Source: Proteiniclasticum sp.
Lineage (GTDB): Bacteria; Bacillota; Clostridia; Clostridiales; Clostridiaceae
Direction of reading: 5' to 3'
Length of the DNA: 64,000 bases
NCBI RefSeq assembly: GCF_003514505.1
Contig: NZ_DOPX01000027.1
Span: 1-64,000 of the forward strand
The position numbers and the translations under genes were made by a program. Of the stretch, positions 35,477 to 44,219 are shown piece by piece; the first letter of the stretch is position 1, and each line of letters starts with the position of its first letter. The notes under the pieces were generated by a model. That model searched no databases and was not told where the DNA came from. It saw only the letters and a program-made list of their open reading frames with translations.

Positions 35477-36498
35477 GACAGTACCTCCTCCTCACTAAAA
35501 ACTTCTTCAGTTTGAATTTTCTTTTTCAGCAGTTTTTCCTGCTTGGCTTTATTCTTCAAGTATCGGTTGATCAGTGCATCCGCTGTTACAATAAGGACCA
35601 GAAGAAGTCCTGAAATGGTGTTGTTCCAGAAAGCTGGAATCTTCAAAAACACCAGCGCACTGTTGATTGATGTCATAAGGAGAGCCCCTAAGGATGCGCC
35701 AAACACAGACCCGATTCCACCATTAAGACTCACACCACCAAGCACTGCTGCAGCGATGGTGATCATTTCCAAACCGTTTCCAGCCACATTGGCCACGAAC
35801 CCAACCTGACTTGTATAAACAAGACCTGCCAAAGATGCGAAAACTCCAGAGAGCACAAAAGCGAAGATCTTATATCCATTTACAGGAATACCGATGAGGT
35901 TAGCACCATCTTTGTTGTCCCCAATCGCTGCGAAGTACTTTCCTTTTTTTGCATACTTCAGATATAAAGAGATCAGAAGCATAATAACCAGGACCACCAG
36001 CAAAAAAGTGCTTGTTCCCAGAATCTTATGCTGGGATGCTCTCTTGAAATAATCAGGCAGATTCTCTACCCATGCACCTTTTGTATACACGATCATCAAG
36101 CCTCTAACCAGGCCATTCATGCCCAAGGTCATAACAATAGAGGGGATTCTCAGTTTTACCACACCAAATCCATTGATGAGACCAATGAGGGCACCTACTG
36201 TTATTCCTGCAAGGATAACCAAAGGTAATGCTGTGCCTTCTCTTAGAAGTGTTGCACTCACCGCTGCACTCATCCCTAACGTAGAGCCAATGGACACATC
36301 GATTTCTTTACTGATTAAGACAAAATAGATACCGATGGCTAGGAGTATATACATGACACTGTTCTGAAGCGTCAGTGAAATGTTGCCTGGAGATACAAAG
36401 CTTGGATTAACTGTTCCAACAAAAGCAAAGAGCACTGCAATGAAGATGATGACGGTAACTTCTCTTGCTTTCATCAGTTTAATCATAATATTTTTCAT
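35473..36498 (-). CDS. lsrC: AI-2 ABC transporter permease LsrC-like
   Basis: 341 residues, BPD_transp_2 family. Motifs are LISKEIDVSIGSTLGM and AAVLGGVSLNGGIGSVFGA. The start overlaps the stop of lsrA by 4 bases and its end overlaps lsrD by 4, so expression is coupled. Ends in a polar tail of basic and acidic residues. Confidence 0.88.
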   Translation of the reverse strand: MKNIMIKLMKAREVTVIIFIAVLFAFVGTVNPSFVSPGNISLTLQNSVMYILLAIGIYFVLISKEIDVSIGSTLGMSAAVSATLLREGTALPLVILAGITVGALIGLINGFGVVKLRIPSIVMTLGMNGLVRGLMIVYTKGAWVENLPDYFKRASQHKILGTSTFLLVVLVIMLLISLYLKYAKKGKYFAAIGDNKDGANLIGIPVNGYKIFAFVLSGVFASLAGLVYTSQVGFVANVAGNGLEMITIAAAVLGGVSLNGGIGSVFGASLGALLMTSINSALVFLKIPAFWNNTISGLLLVLIVTADALINRYLKNKAKQEKLLKKKIQTEEVFSEEEVLS

Positions 36499-38021
36499 CT
36501 GCCTACCTCCTTTGTGAGCACATTAAAGGATGCAGCCATGATGCTGTCAAGATTCATCTCTTCTCTGCACATCTCAGCATTGATGCTGCCGCTGTACATG
36601 GTAAGGGTTCTGTCACAAAGACTTACTATTTCTTCTAAGTCTGATGAAATCATGAGTACAGCCAAACCTTCCTCTTTCAGCTTAGAGACAATTTTATAGA
36701 CATCTGCACGGGCAGCTGCATCGATCCCTCGGGTGGGCTCATCAAGAATAATCACCTTCGGATTAGAAGCAAGAACCTTAGCTATCACGCATTTCTGCTG
36801 ATTTCCACCTGAGAGGGATCCTAGGATTTGTTCTTCATCTGTCACTTTTATTCTGAAATCATCAATGTATTTTTGTGCCACATCCACTTCTTTCTTTCTC
36901 TTCGTAAAGAACTTTGAAACATAAGACATGGATGCTGCAGTAATGTTTTCCACGACGCTGGTAATCTTAAAGATTCCATTTGCGTGTCTGTCCTCTGGTA
37001 CATAGTTGAGACCAAGATCCACCACTTCTTTGGTTGAAAGCCCTGTGATGTCTTTTCCATCCAAATAGACCTTGCCTGATATCACTGGTTCTATTCCGAA
37101 GATTGCTTCTGCAAGCTCTGTTCTTCCTGCACCCACAACTCCTGCAATCCCAAGAACCTCACCCTCATGCAGCTGAAGTGAGATGTCTGTGAATCCGTAT
37201 CCTGTCAGATTGCTTACTTCAAGGACGACTTTCCCCTGCTGCACTTCAGCAGGCTCCGCTTCTTTCATCTCAATCTCTCCACTGGAGTCCACCTCAACAT
37301 TTTGTGGCAGAAGGTTTCTAATGAGATCCTTTTTAGTATACTCACTTACTTTTCCTTCACTGGTGATTCTGCCATCCTTCAATATGACAACATCTGTTGC
37401 AAGTTCAAACACTTCATCCAGTCTATGGGTAATATAGATGATTCCAATCCCCTGATTCTTCAACCTCTCTACCATCGAAAATAGTGTTTTGATTTCTTTA
37501 AATGTAAGAGAAGAGGTCGGTTCATCCAAAATCAGCACTTTTGCTTCCCTTAATAGACCTCTCAGGATTTCAATCAGCTGCTGGTCGGCAATAGATAAAA
37601 GTTCAGCATTTCTGCCTAGTGCAATCTTCCATCCAAGATCTGTAATGATCTGCTCCAGTTTCTTCTTATTCGCCTTTCTATCCCCGGGCAGTCCGATGAG
37701 GATATTTTCTTCTGCCGTCATATTGGGAAACAGCATCGGCTCCTGCGGTACAAGATACACTCCAAGATCCAGTGCATTGGATGGCTTGAATGTTTTGATT
37801 TCCTCATTCCCAATATATACGCTTCCTTTATCCGGAAAGTAAATGCCCATGATAATCTTCATGAGTGTACTTTTACCTGCACCGTTTCCACCAATCATGG
37901 CAGTGATCTGCCCTTGATGGAGACTTAATGTAACACCTTTCAGTACCCGGTTATCAGAAAACGATTTCTCTATGGAGTCCAAATATAAAAGTCTTTGACT
38001 TTCTTTTAAATTGTGATCCAA
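36495..38021 (-). CDS. lsrA: AI-2 ABC transporter ATP-binding protein LsrA-like
   Basis: About 508 residues with two ABC domains, as usual for sugar importers of this group. The first has Walker A GGNGAGKST and Walker B LILDEPTSSL; the second has a degenerate P-loop GVVGAGRTE, the signature LSGGNQQK and VIILDEPTRGID. TTG38021 is chosen as start because AGGAGGGT lies about 8 bases upstream; the long N-terminal extension from ATG38150 would cross the promoter. First gene of lsrACDB. Confidence 0.92.
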   Translation of the reverse strand: MDHNLKESQRLLYLDSIEKSFSDNRVLKGVTLSLHQGQITAMIGGNGAGKSTLMKIIMGIYFPDKGSVYIGNEEIKTFKPSNALDLGVYLVPQEPMLFPNMTAEENILIGLPGDRKANKKKLEQIITDLGWKIALGRNAELLSIADQQLIEILRGLLREAKVLILDEPTSSLTFKEIKTLFSMVERLKNQGIGIIYITHRLDEVFELATDVVILKDGRITSEGKVSEYTKKDLIRNLLPQNVEVDSSGEIEMKEAEPAEVQQGKVVLEVSNLTGYGFTDISLQLHEGEVLGIAGVVGAGRTELAEAIFGIEPVISGKVYLDGKDITGLSTKEVVDLGLNYVPEDRHANGIFKITSVVENITAASMSYVSKFFTKRKKEVDVAQKYIDDFRIKVTDEEQILGSLSGGNQQKCVIAKVLASNPKVIILDEPTRGIDAAARADVYKIVSKLKEEGLAVLMISSDLEEIVSLCDRTLTMYSGSINAEMCREEMNLDSIMAASFNVLTKEVGR

Positions 38022-38060
38022 AATGTACCCTCCTTGAAATCGATTTGATTGATTAAATCC

Positions 38061-38089
38061 ATAGTAATTTATAACATTTGTTTTGTCAA
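38061..38089 (-). promoter_or_regulatory. Promoter of lsrACDB with operator candidate
   Basis: Minus strand: perfect TTGACA (38084-38089), 17-base spacer, TACTAT (38061-38066). The decamer AACATTTGTT (38073-38082) lies in the spacer, and an imperfect palindrome at 38042-38059 covers the expected start site. Confidence 0.78.
38073..38082. promoter_or_regulatory. Candidate LsrR operator, copy 1
   Basis: AACATTTGTT (AACA-TT-TGTT dyad) inside the lsrA promoter spacer. An identical decamer occurs at 38272-38281 in the lsrR leader. Confidence 0.5.
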
Positions 38090-38213
38090 CAATATTTTGT
38101 TTAAAATTATTTTGTTTTGATATCACGTCTGCAGCACCTGCTCGCATCATTCGGTAAAAATCTATGGTTTACAACGATTAACACAATTCATCAATCGTTT
38201 TCATTCTTTAGGG

Positions 38214-38243
38214 TTGACAGAAAGCGTTCCCTATCCATATAAT
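38214..38243 (+). promoter_or_regulatory. Promoter of lsrR operon
   Basis: Perfect TTGACA (38214-38219), 18-base spacer and perfect TATAAT (38238-38243). It diverges from the lsrA promoter with about 125 bases between -35 elements. Confidence 0.88.
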
Positions 38244-38271
38244 GAATTAAGTAACAAAAATTTATTTATAA

Positions 38272-38281
38272 AACATTTGTT
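38272..38281. promoter_or_regulatory. Candidate LsrR operator, copy 2
   Basis: Second copy of AACATTTGTT, about 22 bases after the expected lsrR transcription start, placed to block elongation or initiation. Confidence 0.5.
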
Positions 38282-38311
38282 GTGATTATGATGATTAATC
38301 GGGGGTGTCCA

Positions 38312-39235
38312 ATGGTCAAAGAAGATATGATCTTTAAAGTAGCCTGGTATTACTATATGGAAGGTATGACTCAGCAGCAGATATCCGAGCTTCTGGATAT
38401 TTCTAGAATGAAAGTCGTTTCTTTTCTGGAGCAGGCTCGACAGGAAGGTATGGTTCAGTTCAAAGTAAGAAGCGAGCAAGGAAACCGTATAAAACTTGAA
38501 AAAATGATCATTGAAAAATACGGTCTGGAAGACGCATACATCGTGCCTACTTCTCCAGACAATATCAATAAATCCATTGCAAAGGCTGCAGCACAATACA
38601 TCAACGAAAAGCTGAAGGAAGATGATTTCATTAACATCGGTTATGGAGAGACGATTTCCTACACCTTACATTATCTTCTTTCTTATCTGGAGAAAAAGGT
38701 TTCCTTTATTTCTTTGGCTGGTGGCGTGTCCGTGTATGCCAATGCATTAATTGGTTCCTCCCAGCAGAGGAACAGCTTTAACCCAGCCGACATCTATCTC
38801 ATTCCGTCCCCTCTGATCCTTTCTACACCAGAGCTTGCAGAAACCTTCTGTAAAGAGAAATCAGTGAAGAACATCATGGACATGACTCAGTCCTCCGATT
38901 ACACAATCATCGGTATAGGAGCGCTCAATAGAGATGCTACCATCTATAAAGAAGGACACATCTCCGATTCTGATTTGAGAGTCTTGGAGAGAAAAGGTGC
39001 CATTGGGGACATATTGAGCCAGTTTTATGATAAAGACGGCAACATTCTGGATGTGGAGCTTCATAAGCGTCTGATCTCCGTGAAACTGGATACATTGAAA
39101 GAAAAGAAGAACGTCATTGGTATTGCAGGCGGTCCAGGAAAGCTGCCATCTATGCATGCTGCACTGATATCCGGCATCGTGGACATCCTGATCACAGATG
39201 AAGAATCTGCTCAGGCACTGCTTGACCAGTACTAG
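38312..39235 (+). CDS. lsrR: SorC/DeoR-type transcriptional regulator LsrR-like
   Basis: About 307 residues. The N-terminal HTH is MTQQQISELLDISRMKVVSFLEQA, typical of SorC regulators, and the remainder is the sugar-binding domain with FINIGYGETISYTL and IIGIGALNRDATIY. In enteric bacteria LsrR represses the lsr operons until it binds phospho-AI-2. ATG38312 has GGGGGTGTCC directly upstream; the earlier ATGs at 38282-38291 do not. Leads the lsrR-lsrK-cupin-lsrF operon. Confidence 0.9.
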   Translation: MVKEDMIFKVAWYYYMEGMTQQQISELLDISRMKVVSFLEQARQEGMVQFKVRSEQGNRIKLEKMIIEKYGLEDAYIVPTSPDNINKSIAKAAAQYINEKLKEDDFINIGYGETISYTLHYLLSYLEKKVSFISLAGGVSVYANALIGSSQQRNSFNPADIYLIPSPLILSTPELAETFCKEKSVKNIMDMTQSSDYTIIGIGALNRDATIYKEGHISDSDLRVLERKGAIGDILSQFYDKDGNILDVELHKRLISVKLDTLKEKKNVIGIAGGPGKLPSMHAALISGIVDILITDEESAQALLDQY

Positions 39236-39247
39236 GAGGTGTATGAC

Positions 39248-40813
39248 TTGAATAAAAAATATTTGATGGCAATTGATGGCGGAACCGGAAGCATCCGCGC
39301 TGTGGTCTTTGATACAGAAGGCAATCAGCTGAGTTCTCATCAGCGAGAATGGTTCCATCATGAAGACCCTGCCTATCCTGGTTCCATGAATTTTGACTGG
39401 GAAACCAACTGGGCACTGGCAAAGGAGTGTATTGATGAAAGCATCAAAAAGGCAGAGATAAACTCTGAAGACATCTTGGGCATCAGTACAACCAGCATGC
39501 GAGAAGGGATCGTTCTTTATGATGATAATCTGAAGGAACTATGGGCATGTGCAAATGTGGACTCACGTTCCTCAAAAGAAGCATCTGATATGATCGTCCA
39601 CCATCCTTCTATTGAAAAAGATATCTACATGCTTTCAGGACAGACTTCTGCTCTGGATGCCATCCCCCGTCTGCTTTGGGTCAAAGAAAACCTGCCAGAT
39701 ATCTACGAAAAAACTCGTTATATCAATATGTTTAATGACTGGCTGATCTATAAACTTACTGGGATTATGACTTCTGAGCCTTCCAATGCGTGTACTACTG
39801 GTATCTTCAACATTGCAACACGGGCATGGGCTCCAGAGATTCTTTCAACCTGCGGTTTGAAAGAAGACATCCTGCCCCCAATTGCAGAGAGTGGTACTGC
39901 CATTGGGAAAGTCTCTTCCCAATGCTCTCTGGAAACTCTCCTTTCCACTGAGACAGTTGTAGTTTCAGGCGGTGGAGATGCTCAATTAGGCGGAGTAGGC
40001 ACCGCAGTTGTAAAAGACGGCCAAATTGGCATCTTTGGCGGGTCTTTCTGGCAGCTGGAATACAACACCAGTAAAGTTCAGGTGCAGGAAGATATGAAGC
40101 TCCGAGTGAACTGTCATGCTGTCCCTGGCATGTGGCAGTATGAAGCAATCGCATTTAATCCAGGACTTGTTCTGAGATGGTTCCGAGATGCCTTCCTGGA
40201 TTTAGACAAAGTAAAAGCAGAAGAACAAGGAAAAGACGTTTACGATCTTATGAATGCAGAAGCCGAGAAAATCCCTGTAGGCAGTTATGGTCTTTATGGT
40301 GTATTCTCCAATATTATGGACTACAAGGCATGGAGACATGCCGCACCAACTTTCACAAACTTCGGACTGGATCCATTTAAATGGAATAAGTACACATTCT
40401 ACCGGAGTATTTTAGAGAATGCAGCATTTGTCACCCGAGGACATTTAGACCTGGTGAAAGAAGCCACCGGAGACAACCCTTCTGAAGTGATCTTCTCCAA
40501 CGGTGCTTCCAAAAGCCCCCTATGGTGCCAGATTCTCGCAGACGTCCTTGGCGTTAGGGTGAAAGTACCTATGGTAAAAGAAGCCACTGCATTAGGCGCT
40601 GCCATTTGCGCAGCCGTTGGTGCTGGACTCTATAAAGACATACAGTCCGCTGCACAAGCCTTTGTTCAATGGGACAAAGAGTATACACCCAATGATGAAA
40701 ATCATAAAACCTATACGGCTCTATTTGAGACCTGGAAGAAGATCAACAACCACCAGCTTCAACAAGCTGATGAGGGACTGACCACACACATGTGGAAAGC
40801 CCCAGGAATATAA
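39248..40813 (+). CDS. lsrK: Autoinducer-2 kinase LsrK-like
   Basis: About 521 residues, FGGY carbohydrate kinase family. The phosphate loop is AIDGGTGSIRAVVFD and the second ATP motif is VIFSNGASKSPLWCQILADV. Phosphorylates AI-2 to trap it in the cell. TTG39248 is chosen because AGGAGG lies 8 bases upstream; the GTG at 39239 overlaps the ribosome site itself. It follows lsrR by 12 bases. Confidence 0.91.
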   Translation: MNKKYLMAIDGGTGSIRAVVFDTEGNQLSSHQREWFHHEDPAYPGSMNFDWETNWALAKECIDESIKKAEINSEDILGISTTSMREGIVLYDDNLKELWACANVDSRSSKEASDMIVHHPSIEKDIYMLSGQTSALDAIPRLLWVKENLPDIYEKTRYINMFNDWLIYKLTGIMTSEPSNACTTGIFNIATRAWAPEILSTCGLKEDILPPIAESGTAIGKVSSQCSLETLLSTETVVVSGGGDAQLGGVGTAVVKDGQIGIFGGSFWQLEYNTSKVQVQEDMKLRVNCHAVPGMWQYEAIAFNPGLVLRWFRDAFLDLDKVKAEEQGKDVYDLMNAEAEKIPVGSYGLYGVFSNIMDYKAWRHAAPTFTNFGLDPFKWNKYTFYRSILENAAFVTRGHLDLVKEATGDNPSEVIFSNGASKSPLWCQILADVLGVRVKVPMVKEATALGAAICAAVGAGLYKDIQSAAQAFVQWDKEYTPNDENHKTYTALFETWKKINNHQLQQADEGLTTHMWKAPGI

Positions 40814-40824
40814 GGAGGAACACG

Positions 40825-41196
40825 ATGTATCATCTCAACGAAAATGACCGGGAGTACCGTTTTGGGGATAGTGGCCCAAAATATCTCATGAAAGGTCCAC
40901 GCTCTAACTTTGCTCTGGTGCAGTTTATGCCCGGACAGGATTTCCCAAACCACTATCACAATATTATGGAAGAGAACTTCTATATGATTGAAGGAGAATT
41001 GGAATTCATTATAAATGGTGAACTGATTGTTGCAAAACAAGGTGACTTTATCCATGTGGAACCAAAGGAACATCACTATGTACGTAATGCATCCAAACAT
41101 CCTGCAAAAATGACTTCTTCCCTGGCACCATACCAGGAGATTGATAAAGTCGAAGCACCACTAGAAGAAAACCTGAAAATGAAGGAGGCAAAATAA
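40825..41196 (+). CDS. Small cupin protein of the lsr operon
   Basis: About 123 residues forming a single cupin barrel. Motif 1 is GQDFPNHYHNIMEENFYMIEG with two His and one Glu, and motif 2 is GDFIHVEPKEHHYVRN with a third His, so a metal site is intact. It sits between lsrK and lsrF and overlaps lsrF by 1 base. No lsrG gene is in the window; the cupin might do the phospho-AI-2 isomerisation step done by LsrG in enteric bacteria. That role is inference. Start at ATG40825 with AAGGAGG. Confidence 0.85.
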   Translation: MYHLNENDREYRFGDSGPKYLMKGPRSNFALVQFMPGQDFPNHYHNIMEENFYMIEGELEFIINGELIVAKQGDFIHVEPKEHHYVRNASKHPAKMTSSLAPYQEIDKVEAPLEENLKMKEAK

Positions 41197-42086
41197 TGGC
41201 AGATTTAATCGGAAACAAGAGTGCAAAGGAATACTTTGAGAATATTCCCCAAAGAAGATCCCAGTTTGATTTGAAAGGGCTTGATAATGTGGATTGGGGT
41301 ATGAAGGACCGTATGTCCAAGATATTCAATCCGAAGGACAACAGAAGTCTTATGCTCGCCTTTGACCATGGATACTTCATGGGCTCCACACAAGGACTGG
41401 AACGTATTGATATTCAGATTCAGGATATCGCAAAGCATGTAGATGCGCTTATGGGAACAAGAGGTGCTTTCAGAACAAGCATTTCCCCTACCAACAACAA
41501 AGCTGTGGCTTTAAGAGTATCCTCAGGATCCACCATGGCATCAGAAGACATCACAAAAGAAATCATTTCAGTTGATATTGAAGATGCGATCAGAATGAAC
41601 GCAGCCTGTATGGCGGTTCAGACCTTCATCGGTACAGATCAGGAAACAAACTCTCTGAAAAACCTCTCTGATGTGATCAACGCTGGAAACAGATACAGCA
41701 TCCCTACCATGGGCGTAGTTGCTGTAGGTAAGACCATGGAAAGAACATCAAGATTCTTCCTGCTTGCCACAAGAGTTATTGCTGAGCTGGGTGCCCAAAT
41801 CATCAAAACCTACTACTGTGACGACTTTGAAAAAGTTGTTGCTGCTTGTCCTGTGCCAATCGTTGTAGCTGGCGGTAAGAAGCTTCCAGAGAAAGAAGCA
41901 CTGGAGCTTGCATATAAATCCATAAACTCAGGTGCTGCAGGAGTTGATATGGGAAGAAATATCTTCCAGTCTGAATCTCCAGAAGCTATGGTACAAGCCG
42001 TCGCCAAGGTTGTTCATGAGAATTTCTCTGTAGATCAGGCCTTTGAACTCTATAACGATCTGAAGAATGAGCTTACTAAAAAGTAA
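41196..42086 (+). CDS. lsrF: 3-hydroxy-5-phosphonooxypentane-2,4-dione thiolase LsrF-like
   Basis: 296 residues, DeoC/FbaB class I aldolase-like fold. It begins MADLIGNKSAKEYFENIPQ and has MLAFDHGYFMG, GAQIIKTYYCDDF with the likely active-site Lys, and PIVVAGGKKLPEKE. This is the LsrF pattern. The enzyme transfers acetyl from the phosphorylated AI-2 product to CoA. Ends the operon at a terminator. Confidence 0.92.
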   Translation: MADLIGNKSAKEYFENIPQRRSQFDLKGLDNVDWGMKDRMSKIFNPKDNRSLMLAFDHGYFMGSTQGLERIDIQIQDIAKHVDALMGTRGAFRTSISPTNNKAVALRVSSGSTMASEDITKEIISVDIEDAIRMNAACMAVQTFIGTDQETNSLKNLSDVINAGNRYSIPTMGVVAVGKTMERTSRFFLLATRVIAELGAQIIKTYYCDDFEKVVAACPVPIVVAGGKKLPEKEALELAYKSINSGAAGVDMGRNIFQSESPEAMVQAVAKVVHENFSVDQAFELYNDLKNELTKK

Positions 42087-42130
42087 CCCCTTAGGATCAC
42101 CACAAACGATACCCCTATCCCCCAAATAAC

Positions 42131-42155
42131 AAAACGAGCGGATTCCGCTCGTTTT
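42131..42155 (+). terminator. Terminator after lsrF
   Basis: Perfect 11-bp arms AAAACGAGCGG and CCGCTCGTTTT with a 3-base loop and a T run. Confidence 0.95.
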
Positions 42156-42175
42156 TCTGCAAAGGAGATGTTTTT

Positions 42176-43027
42176 ATGCTCGTTAATATGAATGATGTGC
42201 TAAAAAAGGCTCAGAAAGAGCACTATGCCGTCCCTGCATTTGACACCGATGTCAGCCTCCTTCTAAAAGCAACCATAGATGCCGCAAAGGACATGAGATC
42301 CCCCGTCATCCTTCAGTTCCATGAACAGGACCTGGAAAATGAGAACATATATTATGTCACCTCACTGGTCGAAGGAATCTCGAAACACTATGAGATCCCT
42401 GTTGTCCTTCATCTGGACCATGGAGAACATCCAGAAAAAATCAAGCGAGCCATAGACCATGGATTCACTTCTGTCATGTATGATGGTTCTCATCTTTCAT
42501 TAGAAGAAAATATCCGGAACACAAAAGAAATTGTAGACTATGCACATGCCCATCACGTATCCGTCGAAGGTGAGCTGGGTCACGTCGGTGGAAGTGATCT
42601 GGACTTCAACGATACGGGCGAGTCCCTTTTGACAAACCCGCAGGATGTCGTAAAGTTCGTCACCGAAACTGGAGTAGATGCCTTGGCAGTTTCCATTGGC
42701 ACTTCCCATGGTGTCTATAAATCAGAGCCAACTCTGAACCTTGATGTTTTAAGAGAAATCAGAAAAGCAACCGATGTTCCTCTTGTCATACACGGCGGCT
42801 CTGGAACGCCATCAGATCAGCTGAAAGCTGCAATTCAGGAAGGCATTGTTAAAGTCAACATTTTTGCCGATTTAAGGCTTGCATTCAAGAAAGGACTGGA
42901 CAAAGCCTGCACACAGATCAGCAGGCCAGATCCACTGCCCTTTGAGCTCTATCAGCCCATCCAAGAACAGCTGAAAGAAGCAGTGAAAGCAAAAATACAA
43001 TTGTTGGGTTCGGAAAATAAAGCATAG
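42176..43027 (+). CDS. Class II ketose-bisphosphate aldolase (GatY/KbaY/FbaA type)
   Basis: 283 residues. Zn-binding and catalytic motifs are HLDHGEHPEKIKRAID, DGSHLSLEENIRNT, VEGELGHVGG, IGTSHGVYK and VIHGGSGTP followed by KVNIFADLRLAF. The pattern is that of fructose- or tagatose-bisphosphate aldolases. It follows the lsrF terminator by 20 bases with AAAGGAGATG before its ATG, so some readthrough from lsr may supply it. A link with AI-2 breakdown products is possible but unproven. Confidence 0.9.
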   Translation: MLVNMNDVLKKAQKEHYAVPAFDTDVSLLLKATIDAAKDMRSPVILQFHEQDLENENIYYVTSLVEGISKHYEIPVVLHLDHGEHPEKIKRAIDHGFTSVMYDGSHLSLEENIRNTKEIVDYAHAHHVSVEGELGHVGGSDLDFNDTGESLLTNPQDVVKFVTETGVDALAVSIGTSHGVYKSEPTLNLDVLREIRKATDVPLVIHGGSGTPSDQLKAAIQEGIVKVNIFADLRLAFKKGLDKACTQISRPDPLPFELYQPIQEQLKEAVKAKIQLLGSENKA

Positions 43028-43028
43028 A

Positions 43029-43065
43029 AAAAGAAGCGGTTCATATTTTTTGAATCGCTTCTTTT
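43029..43065 (+). terminator. Terminator after class II aldolase
   Basis: 15-base arms with one G-T wobble (43029-43043 and 43051-43065), T-rich on both strands. Confidence 0.9.
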
Positions 43066-43151
43066 CTTTCCTGTTTTTCTTCAAGATGCCCCTGTCCCCT
43101 AAGCCACTTCATTTTTTGTACTTTTCGCCTAGTGGTTTTTTTCTACATAGC

Positions 43152-44219
43152 TTATAAGATCACCGTTTTCTTTTCTTTGTATCTGTCCATATTGAAACTG
43201 CTGTAGCTCTTCTTCCCATTTTTCTTGACTTCATACATGGCAAAGTCTGCATACTCAATAAGATCATAAATATCTTGTGTGTCCCGTCCATAGATAGACA
43301 TGCCAGCACTGCAGGAAACTGGAAACTCTTTCTCTTCTATGAGAATGGGTTTTGCCAGTACAATCTCAGATATGGATTTCCAGAGGTGATCTTGATGCGT
43401 TTTCTCCACTTTGTCGTACCCATGAAGATATAAACCAAACTCATCGCCAGAAATCCTCATACAGATGAGCTGGTCAAAAGGAAGCAGCATGAGCCTTCCA
43501 GCGAAGGCTTTCAAAAATTCATCTCCTGCACGGTGGCCGAAAGTGTCATTGATGCTTTTAAAATCATCCAAATCAATAAAGACAAAGATCCCCTCTTTCT
43601 CAGGACTTTTCCGGATCATCCCTAAGATCTCATCTCTATATTGGTATCTGCTCACAAGTCCTGTCAGAGCATCTTTCACAAGACGGTTACTAAGCTCTTC
43701 ATTGACTTCATTGAGCTTTGCATTGGCTTTCAGAAGCTCCCTTTTCATGTTGAGAAGATCGTTATTTAGCTTCTGCACTTCTTCAAAGGCTTGACGAATG
43801 AGAAGTTCATCCTTCGTATTGATTTCACCATAGGAATCTCTCACTACCCCCATAAAACGGTGAATGATACTGCTGAGCTCCTCTTTCTCCTTTGAATTTG
43901 CGAAAACATCCCGCCTGAGCCCATGGATGAGCATCCGGTCTTCCATCTGCATCATGCACAAGGAGACCTCTTCCCCAATCAGGGTTTTAAAGCTTCCTGC
44001 GCAGGAGACTGGTTTATTTGTACTTCTGGCTTCTGCAAACATTTCCTTCATTCTCAGTTCTTCTTCAGGAAGAAAAATCTCCTGAACCTTCTTCTGATAG
44101 GGAGAAATGAGATACACCGGTTCATACCAGAACGTATGGATGATATTCATTTCCTTATCACACTGAACCAAAAAAGATACTGCACTACTCAACATCTGTT
44201 GCTCCTTCTCTCTTCTCAT
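43152..44219 (-). CDS. PAS-like plus GGDEF protein (probable diguanylate cyclase)
   Basis: 355 residues. The N-terminal about 110 residues look like a PAS sensor fold, a coiled coil spans about 145-175, and the GGDEF domain follows (VKDALTGLVSRYQYRD, FVFIDLDDFKSINDTFGHRAGD, ISGDEFGLY, YADFAMYEVKKNGKKSY). The signature is SGDEF, a variant still compatible with cyclase activity. There is no RxxD inhibitory site five residues before it. The ATG overlaps the stop of the cobalamin-binding gene as ATGA, so the two are made together, and the cobalamin protein is the likely input. Confidence 0.88.
   Translation of the reverse strand: MRREKEQQMLSSAVSFLVQCDKEMNIIHTFWYEPVYLISPYQKKVQEIFLPEEELRMKEMFAEARSTNKPVSCAGSFKTLIGEEVSLCMMQMEDRMLIHGLRRDVFANSKEKEELSSIIHRFMGVVRDSYGEINTKDELLIRQAFEEVQKLNNDLLNMKRELLKANAKLNEVNEELSNRLVKDALTGLVSRYQYRDEILGMIRKSPEKEGIFVFIDLDDFKSINDTFGHRAGDEFLKAFAGRLMLLPFDQLICMRISGDEFGLYLHGYDKVEKTHQDHLWKSISEIVLAKPILIEEKEFPVSCSAGMSIYGRDTQDIYDLIEYADFAMYEVKKNGKKSYSSFNMDRYKEKKTVIL

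Noticed and set aside
36495..38150. LsrA start at ATG38150
   Set aside because: The extra 43 residues would cross the lsrA promoter and have no ribosome site; TTG38021 has a strong one.
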